Below are positions 11,821 to 23,489 of a stretch of 64,000 nucleotides of DNA, piece after piece. A program made the position numbers and the translations under genes. Within the stretch, counting starts at the first letter, position 1; the number at the start of each line of letters is the position of its first letter. This stretch comes from Epiperipatus broadwayi (Eukaryota; Onychophora; Udeonychophora; Euonychophora; Peripatidae): assembly GCA_028023455.1 (NCBI GenBank), contig JAQFVV010006293.1:4172059-4236058 (forward strand). Reading direction: 5' to 3'. A model generated the notes under the pieces. The model had not been told where the DNA came from. It ran no database searches and was given only the letters and a program-made list of their open reading frames with translations.

Positions 11821-13625
11821 AATCAAATTAAAAAAAAAGAAATAAAATTTACAAAATAAATTTTACATTATGTCGTTTTTCCATCTTAGAGTGCCACACA
11901 TGATTATAAATATTAAAAAAAATTTTCAGTTTATATTGAAAGTATATAAATTTTATTTTTCTTTATTATCCTTTCCAAGTTTAATATGCAGTATTTTGCA
12001 TAATAAAATATTTTTCTGAGTGTAATGTTAAAAAGTTTTACATAATTTTAGAACATATTAAAACTTGATACTGATTTATAAACCATCAAAATAATTAGAA
12101 AGATTTTAATTGCTTGATAACAAAACCATATCGTATATACATGAGAATAAAATTAATGAAAAAAAATCAAGTTAAGAGCATATTTAAGAAATGATGTCGT
12201 TAAATAATTTATTATTTATTTTATTTTAAAAGAAAAATACAGTAGTTAATTTATTTTATATTCTTATTACCACAGTCAATGTATGAGTTAATACACACTC
12301 AGCAAAATATATGTAAATGTGTCTTCTCAATTTATTATTACTAACTATATTATTATCTTTTAAAAAATTAGTTTATACAATAATCTTAATTTATAAATGC
12401 ATACTATATATATAAAAAGTGTAATGTGTTATATATATATTTACATGTTGAAAAATACTGTGAACTTGCAGTTCAATAAACAACAAATATTCTTTTCTCA
12501 TCAATGTTTATCAACAAAACATGAGCTATTATTTACAATATAAGTTGACATGTCAATGACAATATGATCAAATGATAGTATAGTGCATAATTTCATTGTA
12601 TAAATTTTTATTCAATCACTTCAATCATCTCTATCTGCCAAAATATTGCTGATTAGGGAGTGTTAGTCATGTACCAATTGTATAATCAAAAGAGGAAATC
12701 TTAAACTTTCAAATTTTTTTAATAATTAAATATTTAGAAACTTTACATTTGGAGAAACTACAATCAATATTTGATAATATATAATAAAGTCATCAGATGT
12801 TTTTGAAATCTTAGTGCATATTGTGATTGAGATAGTTAGTAGATGCTATTTATTAACATGCCAAAAATAGATATCTTAACATTTACAATGATCATGTTAT
12901 AAACTCTTATATAATTGTCGTCTTATATCTGAAAATGCATTTGGAGTCCTCTTATGTTTTTAGTTATTGTATTTGTTAAAGCTAATTAATTCAAGTAAGT
13001 GAGAATACTATATCCCACTTTTGGTGCATTTATGGTATTGTAATAGTAAAAATAAAATTTAAAATTCAATTTTCTTACTTCTTGTTATTTCGTTCTTGGT
13101 TTTAGTATTTAATATCTATATATTTAGAATAATAAAATTAAACTTTAAAATTTATTTAACTTTTTTATTTATTGAACGTCAAATGAAATTATATTGTTCA
13201 GTACTTTTTAATTTAAATGACAAAGTTAATTTAGACATATACTACGTGTTAAAACACTTACAAACACACACACACACATTCACATATATAATAAATTATG
13301 ACTGCTGATAATGACAGTAAACAATTTATTTTAAATAATGACCAAACTTTATCATACTTTTACTGGGTATGTATATTTACTCCAATTTATATTTATTCTT
13401 CTAAAATAGAAGTAAAACATTTGTTTATCGACATTTTAAATTGAAATTTAATAATTTATTCAAAGCAATCATAATAAAATTAGAAGTTTGAACTAAATTT
13501 TTAATAATAATGAATCATAAAAATTTTTATTAACATTTTTTAAAATAAAGGGTCAAATTAAATTATATGAGTATATGTTAAATATATAAAAGACTTAATC
13601 TGTGAAAATCATACTAGTAGTTTTA
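11821..13625. other. AT-rich stretch without recognised gene
   Basis: No domain-bearing ORF, RNA gene or known element seen. A short (AC)n run lies at about 13263-13278. Confidence 0.4.
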
Positions 13626-13639
13626 AAAAAGTTTGGTGA

Positions 13640-13745
13640 GCTGTTTATAGCCTGTCGTTTATTAAGTGCTCTGCTCAAAGGTGGATTGAGGTAAATAGAT
13701 AATAAGGTCATACTGTCATCAGCCAAAACAAAAAAGAAATATTAT
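13640..13745 (+). repeat. Possible degenerate tRNA-derived SINE fragment
   Basis: The stretch 'catactgtcatcagcc' followed by an A-rich 'aaacaaaaaagaa' resembles the body just after the B box of the SINE at 40931-41198 ('aatactgtcattagtc' then 'agaccaaaaaagaa'). The tRNA-like head before it is too decayed to confirm. Confidence 0.3.
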
Positions 13746-14331
13746 TTTCTGAACTCAATCTTAAGGTTAAATTTTTTATAAATGTCGAATCGATTTTGGT
13801 CTGCGTATATCGAATCAATACCTGACAGTTGTCATCACTTATGGAATATCAGGAGAAGGGATATTATTTTTTAAAAAAATCACAAAAGTTAGAGTTAAAA
13901 GAAACAAATTAGACAATAAGATTTTCACTCATATACCTTTATCAAAAATAAAATAAACATTAATAGTATATATTTAACTTTATTTATTTTAATAATTTAA
14001 TGCTATATTAACCGGTTTACGAATACCCAAGTTTCTTTTGTTTATTTTAAATAAGAATATAGTAAAATAATAAATATCCATAACTTTTTTATTCGGGATT
14101 TTTTTCCAAAAATAAAAATTGCAAATATTTATTTTTACATGTACATATTTATAAAATATATGAGTAATTCTTTCAGCTATGGCAAAACTTAAAGACTCGA
14201 ATAAAATAAGCAGTAAAGAGAAAATAATATTTTCAAGTAACCTGCATAAATAATCTAAAAATTACTTACATCTTTTGTAAATTAATACACTATACAGGCT
14301 TAAACCTGTATTTACTATATATGTAATGTAT

Positions 14332-14405
14332 GTGGGATTCGAACTCAGACCTTCTATATGACCCTCAATTCTCCATGCCATCTCATATTGCTGAACCACT
14401 TGATC
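14332..14405 (-). repeat. tRNA-derived SINE head with A and B boxes
   Basis: On the minus strand an A-box-like GATCAAGTGGTTCAGC (14405-14390) is followed about 45 bp later by a near-consensus B box, GAGTTCGAATCCCAC (14346-14332). This is the internal RNA polymerase III promoter arrangement of tRNAs and tRNA-derived SINEs. No complete cloverleaf could be drawn. Confidence 0.55.
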
Positions 14406-14412
14406 ACACAAT

Positions 14413-15830
14413 ATTGAAAAGATAAATAATCATCAATGGACGTATTTCGTACTAAACCAGCACTCCTCAGTTCGTCCAGATTACCATCTTCACACATATA
14501 TACAATCAGTGTGCAGCTTTATATTAAGATAGCCAATCTTCATACTTTAATGAACAGTCTTCTAACTCTTCCAATCCACAGCTCTTCAGCCTTCCATTTC
14601 ATTAAATCTGATGATGAGAATGTTCAAAGCCCACATTAGTCTTCCTATTGTTACATGTCATCCTACCCTATGTTGGCATTCTTTATGGTAGAATATTTTT
14701 GCAACATAGCTTCAGATTTGATTCTTCTGGATATTAAACCTTTTGCTGAGGAGTTCATTATATATATATATTTGCTTATTTATTTTTATATTTATATGGG
14801 TGCAGGTTTAATAAAAGCAATATTTGAGAAAGGCAATAGTACTATGAATTTTATGCTTAAATTATTTTTTAGAAGTACAGCAAGTAAATAATGTCTTTGA
14901 TAAAATATGAGTCATATGTCATGATGCATTGGTAAAAATAGTGCTTTTTAAATTTGATATAAATTTTTTAAATAGTACTTTTATTTAATAGATAATATAT
15001 TAAAATATTGGCATATTTTATCTCATGTAATAACAAACTTTAAAAATTATAAACTATGAAAATCCAAGAATCAATGGATCAGTTTTTAATTTCTGACCTT
15101 TTACCACCAACCAAATCTTTAATAATTTGATGAGGAAATATGATTCTGGAAAAAAAAGATGAAGTCAGAATTGATTAAACGAAGTTTTAATATTTTTTAA
15201 TTTATAGGTATCAGAGATCTATTACTGTTTGGATTTAAAGTCTTCCAATTCAAATGTTACTTTTATAGTCACATTTTAATATTACAACATTTTCATAACA
15301 ATACGATACTCTATATGTATAGAATTGTCACATTATCTAATACATTTTCATTTTCGTATTTTAATTTAGTCCTTACAAAGAGGATTCACATATTTTACTT
15401 TATTTTTTTTTTTTGTCACTACTAAACAATTATTTCTAATGCATTATTTTTGTCATTATTTGCTGGATTCAACACTAATACTATCTACATTGAAGTTCCA
15501 CTCCCTCATAATACCATAAATGATGTATACATCTCTAAACTTTTATCTGTTATCCAATTGTATTAATCTTATTTGCCTAGATTAGATTCTCAATACTTCT
15601 CTTGGTATCTATTTATTTTGAAAGTATTCTGCATTCAAACATTTTCTCTTATTTTAAAATTTCCATAATCCAGAAAGTCATTTAAAATTTTCTTTGTAGT
15701 TGACAACAATTTAGAAATATGAATACAGAATTTTCTGCACATTAAAAATTCAGCCAGTGTTCTATTAATAGATGTACACAAAGTAAAATGCTGAAAAAAC
15801 ATTATATGTAATAATCCTTCCATAATATTT
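14413..15830. other. AT-rich stretch without recognised gene
   Basis: Small ORFs at 14436-14639 and 14655-14891 have no recognisable domain. The region runs up to the Ty3/gypsy relic. Confidence 0.4.
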
Positions 15831-15839
15831 TTATGGAAG

Positions 15840-17330
15840 GTTTTATTTAAATGTAGATTTTAAGCATTAAAGTGCTTTCTCAGCAAAACAATTAGATTCA
15901 GGATGATATGGCAGGATATGTACCTGCTGTACTCCCTATCTATTAGAAAATGGTTAAATTGCTGCAATGTGAAACTGGCCCTGTTATCTATTACAATAGG
16001 GATAATTATACAAAGTTCTCTTTCAGCACTCTAATGGTGTTCTCTGCACAAGTATTTTTTACAATTTTATATTCTGTTTACTGCAAATATTAAATCCACA
16101 AATATTACAAATCTATAACCATTTATTGGTCCAGCACGATCTAAATGAAGACATTTCCAATGTTGAGTGAATTTAGGCCAAGAGTCTAGCTTTTGTTGTC
16201 CATCATTGGCATCTGGCAGGTGTGACGAGGCATCCACATGTCCAATCTGCTTCATAATCATATGCCACTATTACATTTATCCAGACTAACATATGTTGGT
16301 TTGTACATTCTGGAATTTTTTTTATTAATGCCAAAAATTTCTAATAGTGCACAATGGTCAGTACAAATTTAAACTTTTGATTGTAAATATATTGAAACAT
16401 TTTTATTGTGAAAATTATGTTTAAAGCTTCCTTGTTAAGTTGATTATAATTTTTTCTTATCTGCCCACAATGTTCTCTAGGAAAAAGCTATAGGACATTC
16501 TTCTCCAGATAACAATTGTGAGCAATCATAACAATTCTACATTCCACTGTAACCATTGTAATTATCACATACAGGTTGCTATAATAATGTATGAGGTGTT
16601 GTTTTGACATAAATAGGTTTTTAGCCTTCTGGAAGGCAATGTCTTATTCTTCTATTTCCATCATTGTCACTTAAAAAAAATTCATGTAACAGTGATAATA
16701 CATGAGACTTTCTTTTTAGAAAATGCTCAAAAAATTTCAATATTATTTTTGCATGCAAATCTTTTTACATTCCACAGTCATTCAGTATTTTTGATTGCTT
16801 TTACTTAATCGTGATTACAATATTTTTCATTTTTATTAATTACATGACTAAAAACTTTATATTTGACAATGGCCATATACATTTAGCAATATTTAACTTT
16901 GTTTGTATTTTCTTCAATTTGGAATAGACGATATCTATACATATTGTCAGTTCATGCTCAGATTCAGTAATAACCAATATGCCATCTAAATATGGGATGA
17001 TCCCTTCTATTATCCATTTTAGCTTGAACAATATTAGGCACAATTGTAATGCCATATGGTATCTTATTGCAATTGTAAAATCCCTAAATAAGTAGTGAGA
17101 ATCAGTAATTCAATAATTCTATCACTGACAGAGATTTGATGAAGAGGGGACTTGTAAATCTATTTTTGCATAAAAATGATGAATTGCAATGATGTTAGTA
17201 ATTCATATGCACTAAGAATATGATAGATTTTTATTGAATACTTATTGTATAACATGGAGGTCTCCACATAAATGAAGATTTCCACCCAGCTTCATAAACA
17301 CTACCAGGATGAATCTTCTACCAGTGTTAA
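15840..17330 (-). pseudogene. Ty3/gypsy retrotransposon pol relic (RT to integrase)
   Basis: Reading the minus strand from about 17300: peptide resembling the RT segment around the conserved CGDY motif (17290-17220), then KIPYGIT (about 17065-17045), then an RT core read as YLDGILVI near 16980, where active enzymes have Y-L-D-D. It is followed by a linker ending SNIKFLV. After an RNase H-sized interval come integrase-like KCLHLDRAGPINGYRFVIFV (near 16160-16090) and, in another frame, DNRASFTLQQFNHFL (near 15985-15940), around the second catalytic Asp of the integrase core. Order and spacing match gypsy pol. Frameshifts, stops and the Asp-to-Gly change show it is dead. LTRs were not found. Confidence 0.75.
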
Positions 17331-17619
17331 TATACCTTTATAAACCATCAACATTGATATAGTGTTTTCCATATTTGCCTTTAATGTAAATGAAACTTTA
17401 GATAGCTTGCATACAATTATGTCAGTGCCCTTTATTAGTGCAATGCTATCTGGTCATGCTAGATTTATGCCACACTGGAATGGGTGGGATTTCTAAGTTT
17501 CTATATGCAGATCTTAATAAATATACAGCTCAGTACATGTCTAACCTCACAAATTTTCTATCTAAAGTCTTATATAGAATACCAGGACTCTATCAATATC
17601 TCTTGAACCATTTATGAAA

Positions 17620-19135
17620 AAAAAAAGAAATGATTTCCACAATAACAAACTTACTTCCAGTTCATTGTTTTCCCTTGGCATCAAAATAATAGAATCAGTA
17701 ATCAAAGACAAAATAAAGTCACATACACCTGGGTCTCTTTTTATGTGGACTTATTTAACACGATTTTGAAGTTACGTGATTCGTGTTTCACCGGAAGTCG
17801 ATTTCCGATAATGCGCTATTACTTTAAATAATAAATTTCGCGCACTTATGTTATATTGAAAGTAATAGCACATTATTGGAATTCGACTTTCATCTTAGTA
17901 ATTTCAATATTTTCAGTGCTTTATAATAGTAAGATTTTATGCAATAATGAAATTAAAATCATGATTTCCACATTTTATTTATACTCATATTAAATTTTAC
18001 AAGATTATAATGTAAATTTGTTCAAACATTGTGCGTGTTAATTTTGTATTTTAAATCACATTCTGTTTTTGCTTTTTAAAAAAGAATGTAATCAATTATT
18101 ATTTTCTTATTAATGACACTAATCATTAATGTGCTCTTAAATTCCAATGAGAGCTAAATGGTTGTATGTCTGGATATCGCAAGCTTCGTAAACAATTAAT
18201 AAAATCATCGTCTCAAAGATTAATTACTAATTACATTGTCACCAGAAAATCATAATAATTAAAACATGTATAAAAAAATGTAAATTACTGTACTGTAAAT
18301 TATGCATAAAAATATATTATTTTGAATAAAATTAAATATTATAGTTAAAAAAAGTTTGTCTTGTATCAATTTTTTTCAAATTTGAAATTTTTTATTAGTC
18401 ATATTTTATTTCCTTATTTTTTTTTTACGCAAATTTTAAAGTAATTTTACGTTGGTGCTTTGCTTTTACGCGAATTTTGAAAAATCACAGACCGCATCCC
18501 CCCTTTTTCAATGTAAGTTACGTCTATTTTTGCGCGATTTCATTTGCGCGTGTTTTCTGAGGAACCTATCTATAGCGTAAAACTAGACCCAGGTGTATTT
18601 GCAAAAAAAAAAAGAAATGTCAACTAGGTAAAATAGCATTTCTATTTAAAGCAACTAAAGAAACAGTAAAAAACAACAAAAAAATACAGCCAAGTATTAT
18701 TCAGCTGGACATAGAGGTAGTTTTACATGATACCAATAAATCCTTTTCTTAAAATTCTGAGACAAAATAAAGTACCAAAGGCCTATTTATATTTACTTGC
18801 TAATCTATTATTAAATAATGAAATATATATTATTCTAAATGATAAAACCTCACCTCCAATTATATTCATCAATCCATCCTACAAGGATTCCCTCTTAGTG
18901 CCTTGCTATTTACTGTCTACATAAACTACCTAATTAATACCATAGAAAAGGAAATACCTGGAATTTATGTACCCTGTTTAAACATAAACATCCTGTGTAT
19001 AACTTACATGGATGATTTCTCAATCTTTTTGCCATCCAAAAAACACATTCCCCAACTTTTAAAAATTCTTTCACATTGTACAAACAAATATAAATTAACA
19101 TTTAACATGGATAAATCCTGTGCCTAGCACATTTG
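17620..19135 (+). pseudogene. Non-LTR (LINE) reverse transcriptase relic, split by a MITE
   Basis: Before the MITE (about 17640-17723) the plus strand reads FSLGIKIIESVIKDKIKSH, the early RT palm/fingers segment of LINEs. After it (from 18598) come FKATKETVKNNKK and SIIQLDIE, then, after a frameshift, PFLKILRQNKVPKAYLYLL (18727-18924), then SALLFTVYINYLI in the overlapping frame and the catalytic motif TYMDDFSIFLPS (near 19005-19040), and finally KLTFNMDKS. RT motifs are in order, with YMDD intact but the frame broken at least twice. The MITE at 17726-18595 interrupts it with a TA duplication. The LINE clade cannot be fixed by eye. Confidence 0.75.
17726..18595 (+). mobile_element. TA-flanked MITE/DNA element, copy 1 (870 bp)
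   Basis: Terminal inverted repeats CACCTGGGTCT and AGACCCAGGTG are flanked on both sides by TA (17724-17725 and 18596-18597), the target duplication of Tc1/mariner-type elements. It is relatively rich in CpG (for example TTACGCGAATTTTG and TTTCGCGCAC) compared with its surroundings. No transposase ORF is present, so it is non-autonomous. A second copy in reverse orientation lies at 28777-29777. Confidence 0.85.
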
Positions 19136-20130
19136 TCAGTGTTATACTAGGCTAAAAATTGATTGTTATTATAATAAATTATTACACATTTATTAAATTA
19201 TAATTGATTTAATTATTTATGATAGTATTTAAGCAATAGAATGTTTATATCATTAGATATAGGATATCATAAAAATGAATAAATTAGAGAAAAAAGCATA
19301 TTAGCTGAATAGCCCAAGAAATCAAACTCATTTAAAATTAAGTATCATGAATAAATAATGCATCTTCTGAATTCAAAAATCTTTGTTAATAAGCTGGTAT
19401 AACAATACAAGTAACACTCTGGGAAATTAATAGATCTTTACATATAAATCAGAAGAAAATATTGAAGAATGCACAAAGATAGAATTATATAAGTTTGTGT
19501 ACAATAAGTGTATTATTATTTATATTACTCTTGTGTGCATTTTCTAGAAATCATTATATTCAATATGCAGTAGATCAAAGAAATTTATGACTTCCTGATC
19601 CATTTTGAAAATAATTTGTTAAATGTAATGGTATGAAAAAAGTGGGTAAAGATGAATGAAAAAGAATCTAGAAAAAGGGAAAAAGCATAAAAAAGTAATT
19701 ATTTGTTATTTTTTTAAAGTCATAATTATTGTTATTTAGTAAAATACCTTGCCTAAACCAAAACTGAAGAGTATATTTTAGGAAAGATTTTGGCTTAAAT
19801 TCAGTCTTAAATCATCTTTCAGTAACCTGGTGGTATCCAACTAAACTAAATAGCTAATGAATAATCTTATAGCATCTTTTCTCCAATATTCATCCAGTCT
19901 TAGTCAAAGCATACATGCTAACTGTGAATGAATATTATGATTTATCCTGTTCAGTTCTTTTAGGACTTCAGAAAGACATCAAAGATACTCCTTTTAATTA
20001 ATAGAAAACTTTTTTTTGCTCCCAGATTCTCATTATTTAGAACTTTTGCTATTAAATTTTAAATTATTAAAAAAATCACGTAATATGAATATAAAATATT
20101 GCTGAATTGATTAAATGAAAGGCAAAACAA
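19136..20130. repeat. AT-rich stretch with a dispersed repeat (about 19740-20040)
   Basis: The segment around 19940-20010 ('tttatcctgttcag' ... 'ttttaattaata') resembles 48645-48705 ('tttatcctgctcaat' ... 'tttcagttaataata') in the same orientation. The latter lies just upstream of a LINE endonuclease relic, so this may be a LINE 5' segment. Nothing else recognised. Confidence 0.4.
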
Positions 20131-20543
20131 CTGCTATATTTATACATTAGACTACTTCCATGATCAAATATTAAGTATTGAATGTCTTTAGAAAGATTTA
20201 ACTTTATTTAAATTTTTCAATTACATTCAACTGTTAATAACAGCACCCAGACTAGTATATGCACATTTTGAATGGTACTATTCTTTTTTCTTCAGGTATT
20301 GCTGGCCTGATCATTGATAGGACTAGCATGGAAATTGAACTGTCACTGGTCAGGCCAGCAACACCCGAAGAAGAGAGAAGATTAATACCACTTGAAACAT
20401 TGTGCACATACTAATTTGAGTCTATATTGTGCTATTACTAAAAAATTGAATGTAATTGGAAAATTTAAATGAAGTTAATTTTTTCTAAAGACATTCAATA
20501 ATTAATATTAGATGATGTAACTAATCCAATATATAAATACAAC
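20131..20543. mobile_element. Fold-back SINE-like element, copy 1
   Basis: Two arms of about 180 bp face each other around a loop near 20315-20345. Outer ends are 'tatatttatacattag' and, inverted, 'ccaatatataaata'. Inner ends are 'tattgctggcctgatc' and 'tggtcaggccagcaac'. The loop holds 'ggactagcatggaaat', resembling an inverted B box. The arm sequence matches the SINE at 40931-41198, so this looks like two SINE copies head to head, or a true fold-back transposon. Confidence 0.65.
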
Positions 20544-21179
20544 TAAAATAACACCATCACAAACTTTCAGAAAAACAGAAAACAACTACTGTTTAATGAT
20601 GATTTTAGCAAGCTTTTTTTTCTTTTTTAATTTTATCCTATAATTAATATATGAGATAACACCCATTTACAGTCCATCAGTTAGATGAATAGCTATTAAA
20701 ATCGCTAAAGTCAGTTTATATGCAAAGAAAAAAAAAGAGCCTACTTATTTACACCGAGATTATAAAGATGGAAAATGATTGAACTAATCATTATATCATA
20801 AGGTGTGTGTATATATATATATTGTTATTTAATTTCAAATGATTCATTGGAATACTATTTCTTTTTTAAAATAAATCTTTAATAAACTGAAAATGACATG
20901 AAATAATTTATAAACGTAAATTTTTTTCCTATATTTACAAAAAAAATTCTTGTCACATTTCTATCTGTCGGTAACTATTTATATACAATTTAAAATGACC
21001 TCAAGTGTACGAGGAAGAAGAGAATTTGAAAGTGACCTGACGTCATTACCGAGTTCTACTTTTACTTATTTTTTTTTTTTTTTACTTCTGAACGGGTCAT
21101 TGGAATATAAACTTGCTTAAAGGTAAATCATTTGTTTAGCATATTTATTTTCTTGTATTTTTTTATTCATATGTCAAAT

Positions 21180-21242
21180 GCGTTGTTCGGGAGGCGAACC
21201 CAGGCCAACTGCTTGCTATGCTAACCACTAGGCCATCAACGC
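21180..21242 (-). repeat. tRNA-like sequence (SINE head or tRNA pseudogene)
   Basis: The 63-nt minus-strand sequence starts GCGTTGATGGCC and ends CCCGAACAACGC. The ends pair as an acceptor-like stem (GCGTTG with CAACGC). The D-arm/A-box TGGCCTAGTGGTTAGC is near consensus, and the T-arm/B-box GGGTTCGCCTCCC has a seven-base loop. The anticodon arm is too short, about nine bases below a normal tRNA, so no amino acid can be assigned. Confidence 0.6.
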
Positions 21243-22450
21243 TTGACAGTTTTCTGTATTTTAAAAGAAACAAGAGTGTAAATAATATTTTTGAATAAGA
21301 TTAAGTTTCACTCAAAATTTAAATACCTGAATTAATTTTATTTTCAAGTTTTTAGTTTATATATTTCAAAAAGTATATAAATGAATAAATCATTAAATTG
21401 TGACTTAAATAATTGGGATTTAAAGTAGAAAGACCTATCGGCTATTATATAAAAATAGAAATTAATATTTTAAAAAGTGTTTATTTCAGTATGTATTTAA
21501 CGTTGAGTTATATGTCAGAAATTGTATATTATCATTTAACATCTTATTTAAATAGTCTTAATATATTTTGTTCCTTGATTATTATTTTTCTTCATGTCTT
21601 ATAAATGTTAAAACATATAATGTCTCATAAATGTTTTATTTTATTCGAAACAGTTCCATTAATAAAAGAAAGTAATATTGTGTAAACCTATTTAATTTTA
21701 TCAAAAATAAATGATAAAACACATAATAAGTCAAACAAAGGCATTTTTTTTTTGTGTATTGGTAATAATCAGAACAAGAAAATAAATAAAATATCGTAAA
21801 AAATTTTCTACACATTATTATAATTATTCCAAAAAAATTTAAATTATGTTGATAATTATTCTCAAGGCTTTATTAATTGTTTGATAATTTTTTAAAAGAA
21901 GTAAAATAAGAAAAATGTATGTAGTATTGTCTTCAGAGAGTATTTACCCAAGAATCACTCCTAAGTACTTCTGTATTTGATAAAAATTAAATGAATTAAG
22001 TATTATATTTGAGATATTATATTTTTAAACATATTTTATAATGATACTACTCTTAAAAGAAAAATTACTACAAAAATCAAATCATCAGAATTGAGATGTG
22101 GTTTTTAGAACATAGTTTTCTGAAAAATATTATATGATTGACAAATAAATTTTCCAATTATTAATCTCAAATATTTGGAGTTTAAAGCATTTTTATACCT
22201 TGCTAAATTTATAATCAAATTTTATAGTAAAAGATAAATATAAAATGCTTTTATCAAGTTCTTATACAACTGGATATCTCAAAATAACCGGAATTGTTTT
22301 CTGATTTGTGCACTAGTAATAATCATTACATGTTTATCAAAAAGTTGATAAAGTAAAAGTTGGGAGAGGAGTAAATTGACGCTTGAAAATAAAACAAGAT
22401 AGTTTGCTCTACATAAATACTCTTTATGTAATAAAGATATATATGAAAGA
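21243..22450. other. AT-rich stretch without recognised gene
   Basis: Short ORFs only; none with a domain. The ORF antisense to the ribozyme at 22279-22497 is incidental. Confidence 0.4.
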
Positions 22451-22451
22451 T

Positions 22452-22510
22452 AATGACCTGGCCCAACTGATGAGTGCTGGTTCAGCATGAAATGCATCTT
22501 GGGGGTTATT
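22452..22510 (+). ncRNA. Hammerhead ribozyme with canonical core, single copy
   Basis: Plus-strand order: AAUGACC (outer stem I), UGG bulge, CCCAA (stem I), CUGAUGA core (22467-22473), GUGCUG-GUU-CAGCAU (six-pair stem II, 22474-22488), GAAA (22489-22492), U-GC-A minimal stem III, AUC cleavage triplet ending at 22498, UUGGG (stem I) and GGUUAUU (outer stem I). All 15 invariant core positions agree with the consensus, and every helix closes. No second unit or obvious target duplication was found nearby, so it could be a solo ribozyme, or a remnant of a Penelope or retrozyme terminal repeat. Confidence 0.82.
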
Positions 22511-22766
22511 TGTCTTTTATTGAATCTTTATTTATATGAAATTATTTATGAAATAAAAAAAAATGGAGAATTATGGAAGTTGTCTATCTATAAAAAAGCT
22601 GTTACTTACTTTTTGCAGAAACCTTTCTGGATCTATCTGCCAAATCACATTGCCATGTAAAATTGTGATACATGTAGCACATGTGTTTGTAAAGAGTGTT
22701 TTACGTATTTGGAGATTTTTATATTGATTGAAAAATTCAAACATGAAATTCTGTTTTCATTTACAG

Positions 22767-22810
22767 AAAATGGCAGAGAAAGCAGTTGTAATTCTTGAAA
22801 CAGGTTACAA
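22767..22810 (+). other. Exon-like segment (uncertain)
   Basis: An acceptor-like TTTCATTTACAG precedes an ATG frame reading MAEKAVVILETGYK, followed directly by a donor-like GTAAGC. It could be a microexon or the 5' end of a transposase remnant. It lies about 0.4 kb upstream of the mariner-like relic. Isolated splice-like signals are common by chance, so this is weak. Confidence 0.25.
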
Positions 22811-22984
22811 GTAAGCTGATCTTATAAAACAAGTTTATAAATGGTTTAATTGAAATGTTAAACTTACCACATCTTTAAAAAGCTTGGCAAGTGAAATCCA
22901 AAAGTCAAAACAATTCTTTTTTTTTTTAAGCAAACAGCATTTTTCTCTCAGATTTAATTCGTAATGGTCAGCATTTTATCTGCA

Positions 22985-23410
22985 GGTTCTGAAACATTTA
23001 TATGATGTGATGAAAAGTAAATAGCCTGTCTTGTGGCAAGGAGAAGAATGCAAGCTTTACCCTGACAAAGTGTCATCTCTCAAAGCCTTGGGTGCAAGCC
23101 CAGCTTATCACTCAGCCATATTTACTCAATCTCCTTTTGTGCAATTTTTTTATTCTCTCAAGTGAAAAAATGCCCCAATTGTTTTTGAAGACTTAGAAGT
23201 AGTGAAAGAAAAAATGCCACAGGCATTAAAAGACAACACTTTGCAAATGTTTCTGAACTACTTTGAAAAATGAAAAACATATTTAGACCAATGTATTGCA
23301 CTAAATGACAGTAATTTGAAAGAGATTAAATTTATAATACTTAAAACATAAATAAACAATTTTTTATAATAAAATTCCAATTACTTTTGGGTACCCCCCT
23401 CATATCTAAC
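22985..23410 (+). pseudogene. Mariner-type transposase C-terminal relic
   Basis: In broken frames the plus strand reads FVQFFYSLK, then DLEVVKEKMPQALKDNTLQM, then NYFEK and TYLDQCIALND. This resembles the tail of mariner/SETMAR-type transposases (FLFPKLK ... VKEK ... FE.WK.R...C...G.YFEGD). The catalytic core upstream is not recognisable. It ends with 'acttttgggtacccccctc', which may be the terminal inverted repeat. A weak B-box-like 'gggtgcaagcccagc' reads on the minus strand near 23090, so a SINE may be mixed in. Confidence 0.45.
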
Positions 23411-23489
23411 AAAGGAATTAATTTTTGTTATTTTCTAAGTTAAAATTAATAAAAAATTGTTTAAGAAATTCTATGATTCAAAAAAAATT

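Noticed and set aside
11254-11831. Long ORFs on both strands across 11254-11831
   Set aside because: They span 500 N and consist almost wholly of unknown residues.
14600-14625. CTGATGATGAG as a ribozyme core
   Set aside because: No GAAA box or pairing helices at the right distance. Other CTGATGA sites (40208, 40636, 57254, 60607) fail the same way.
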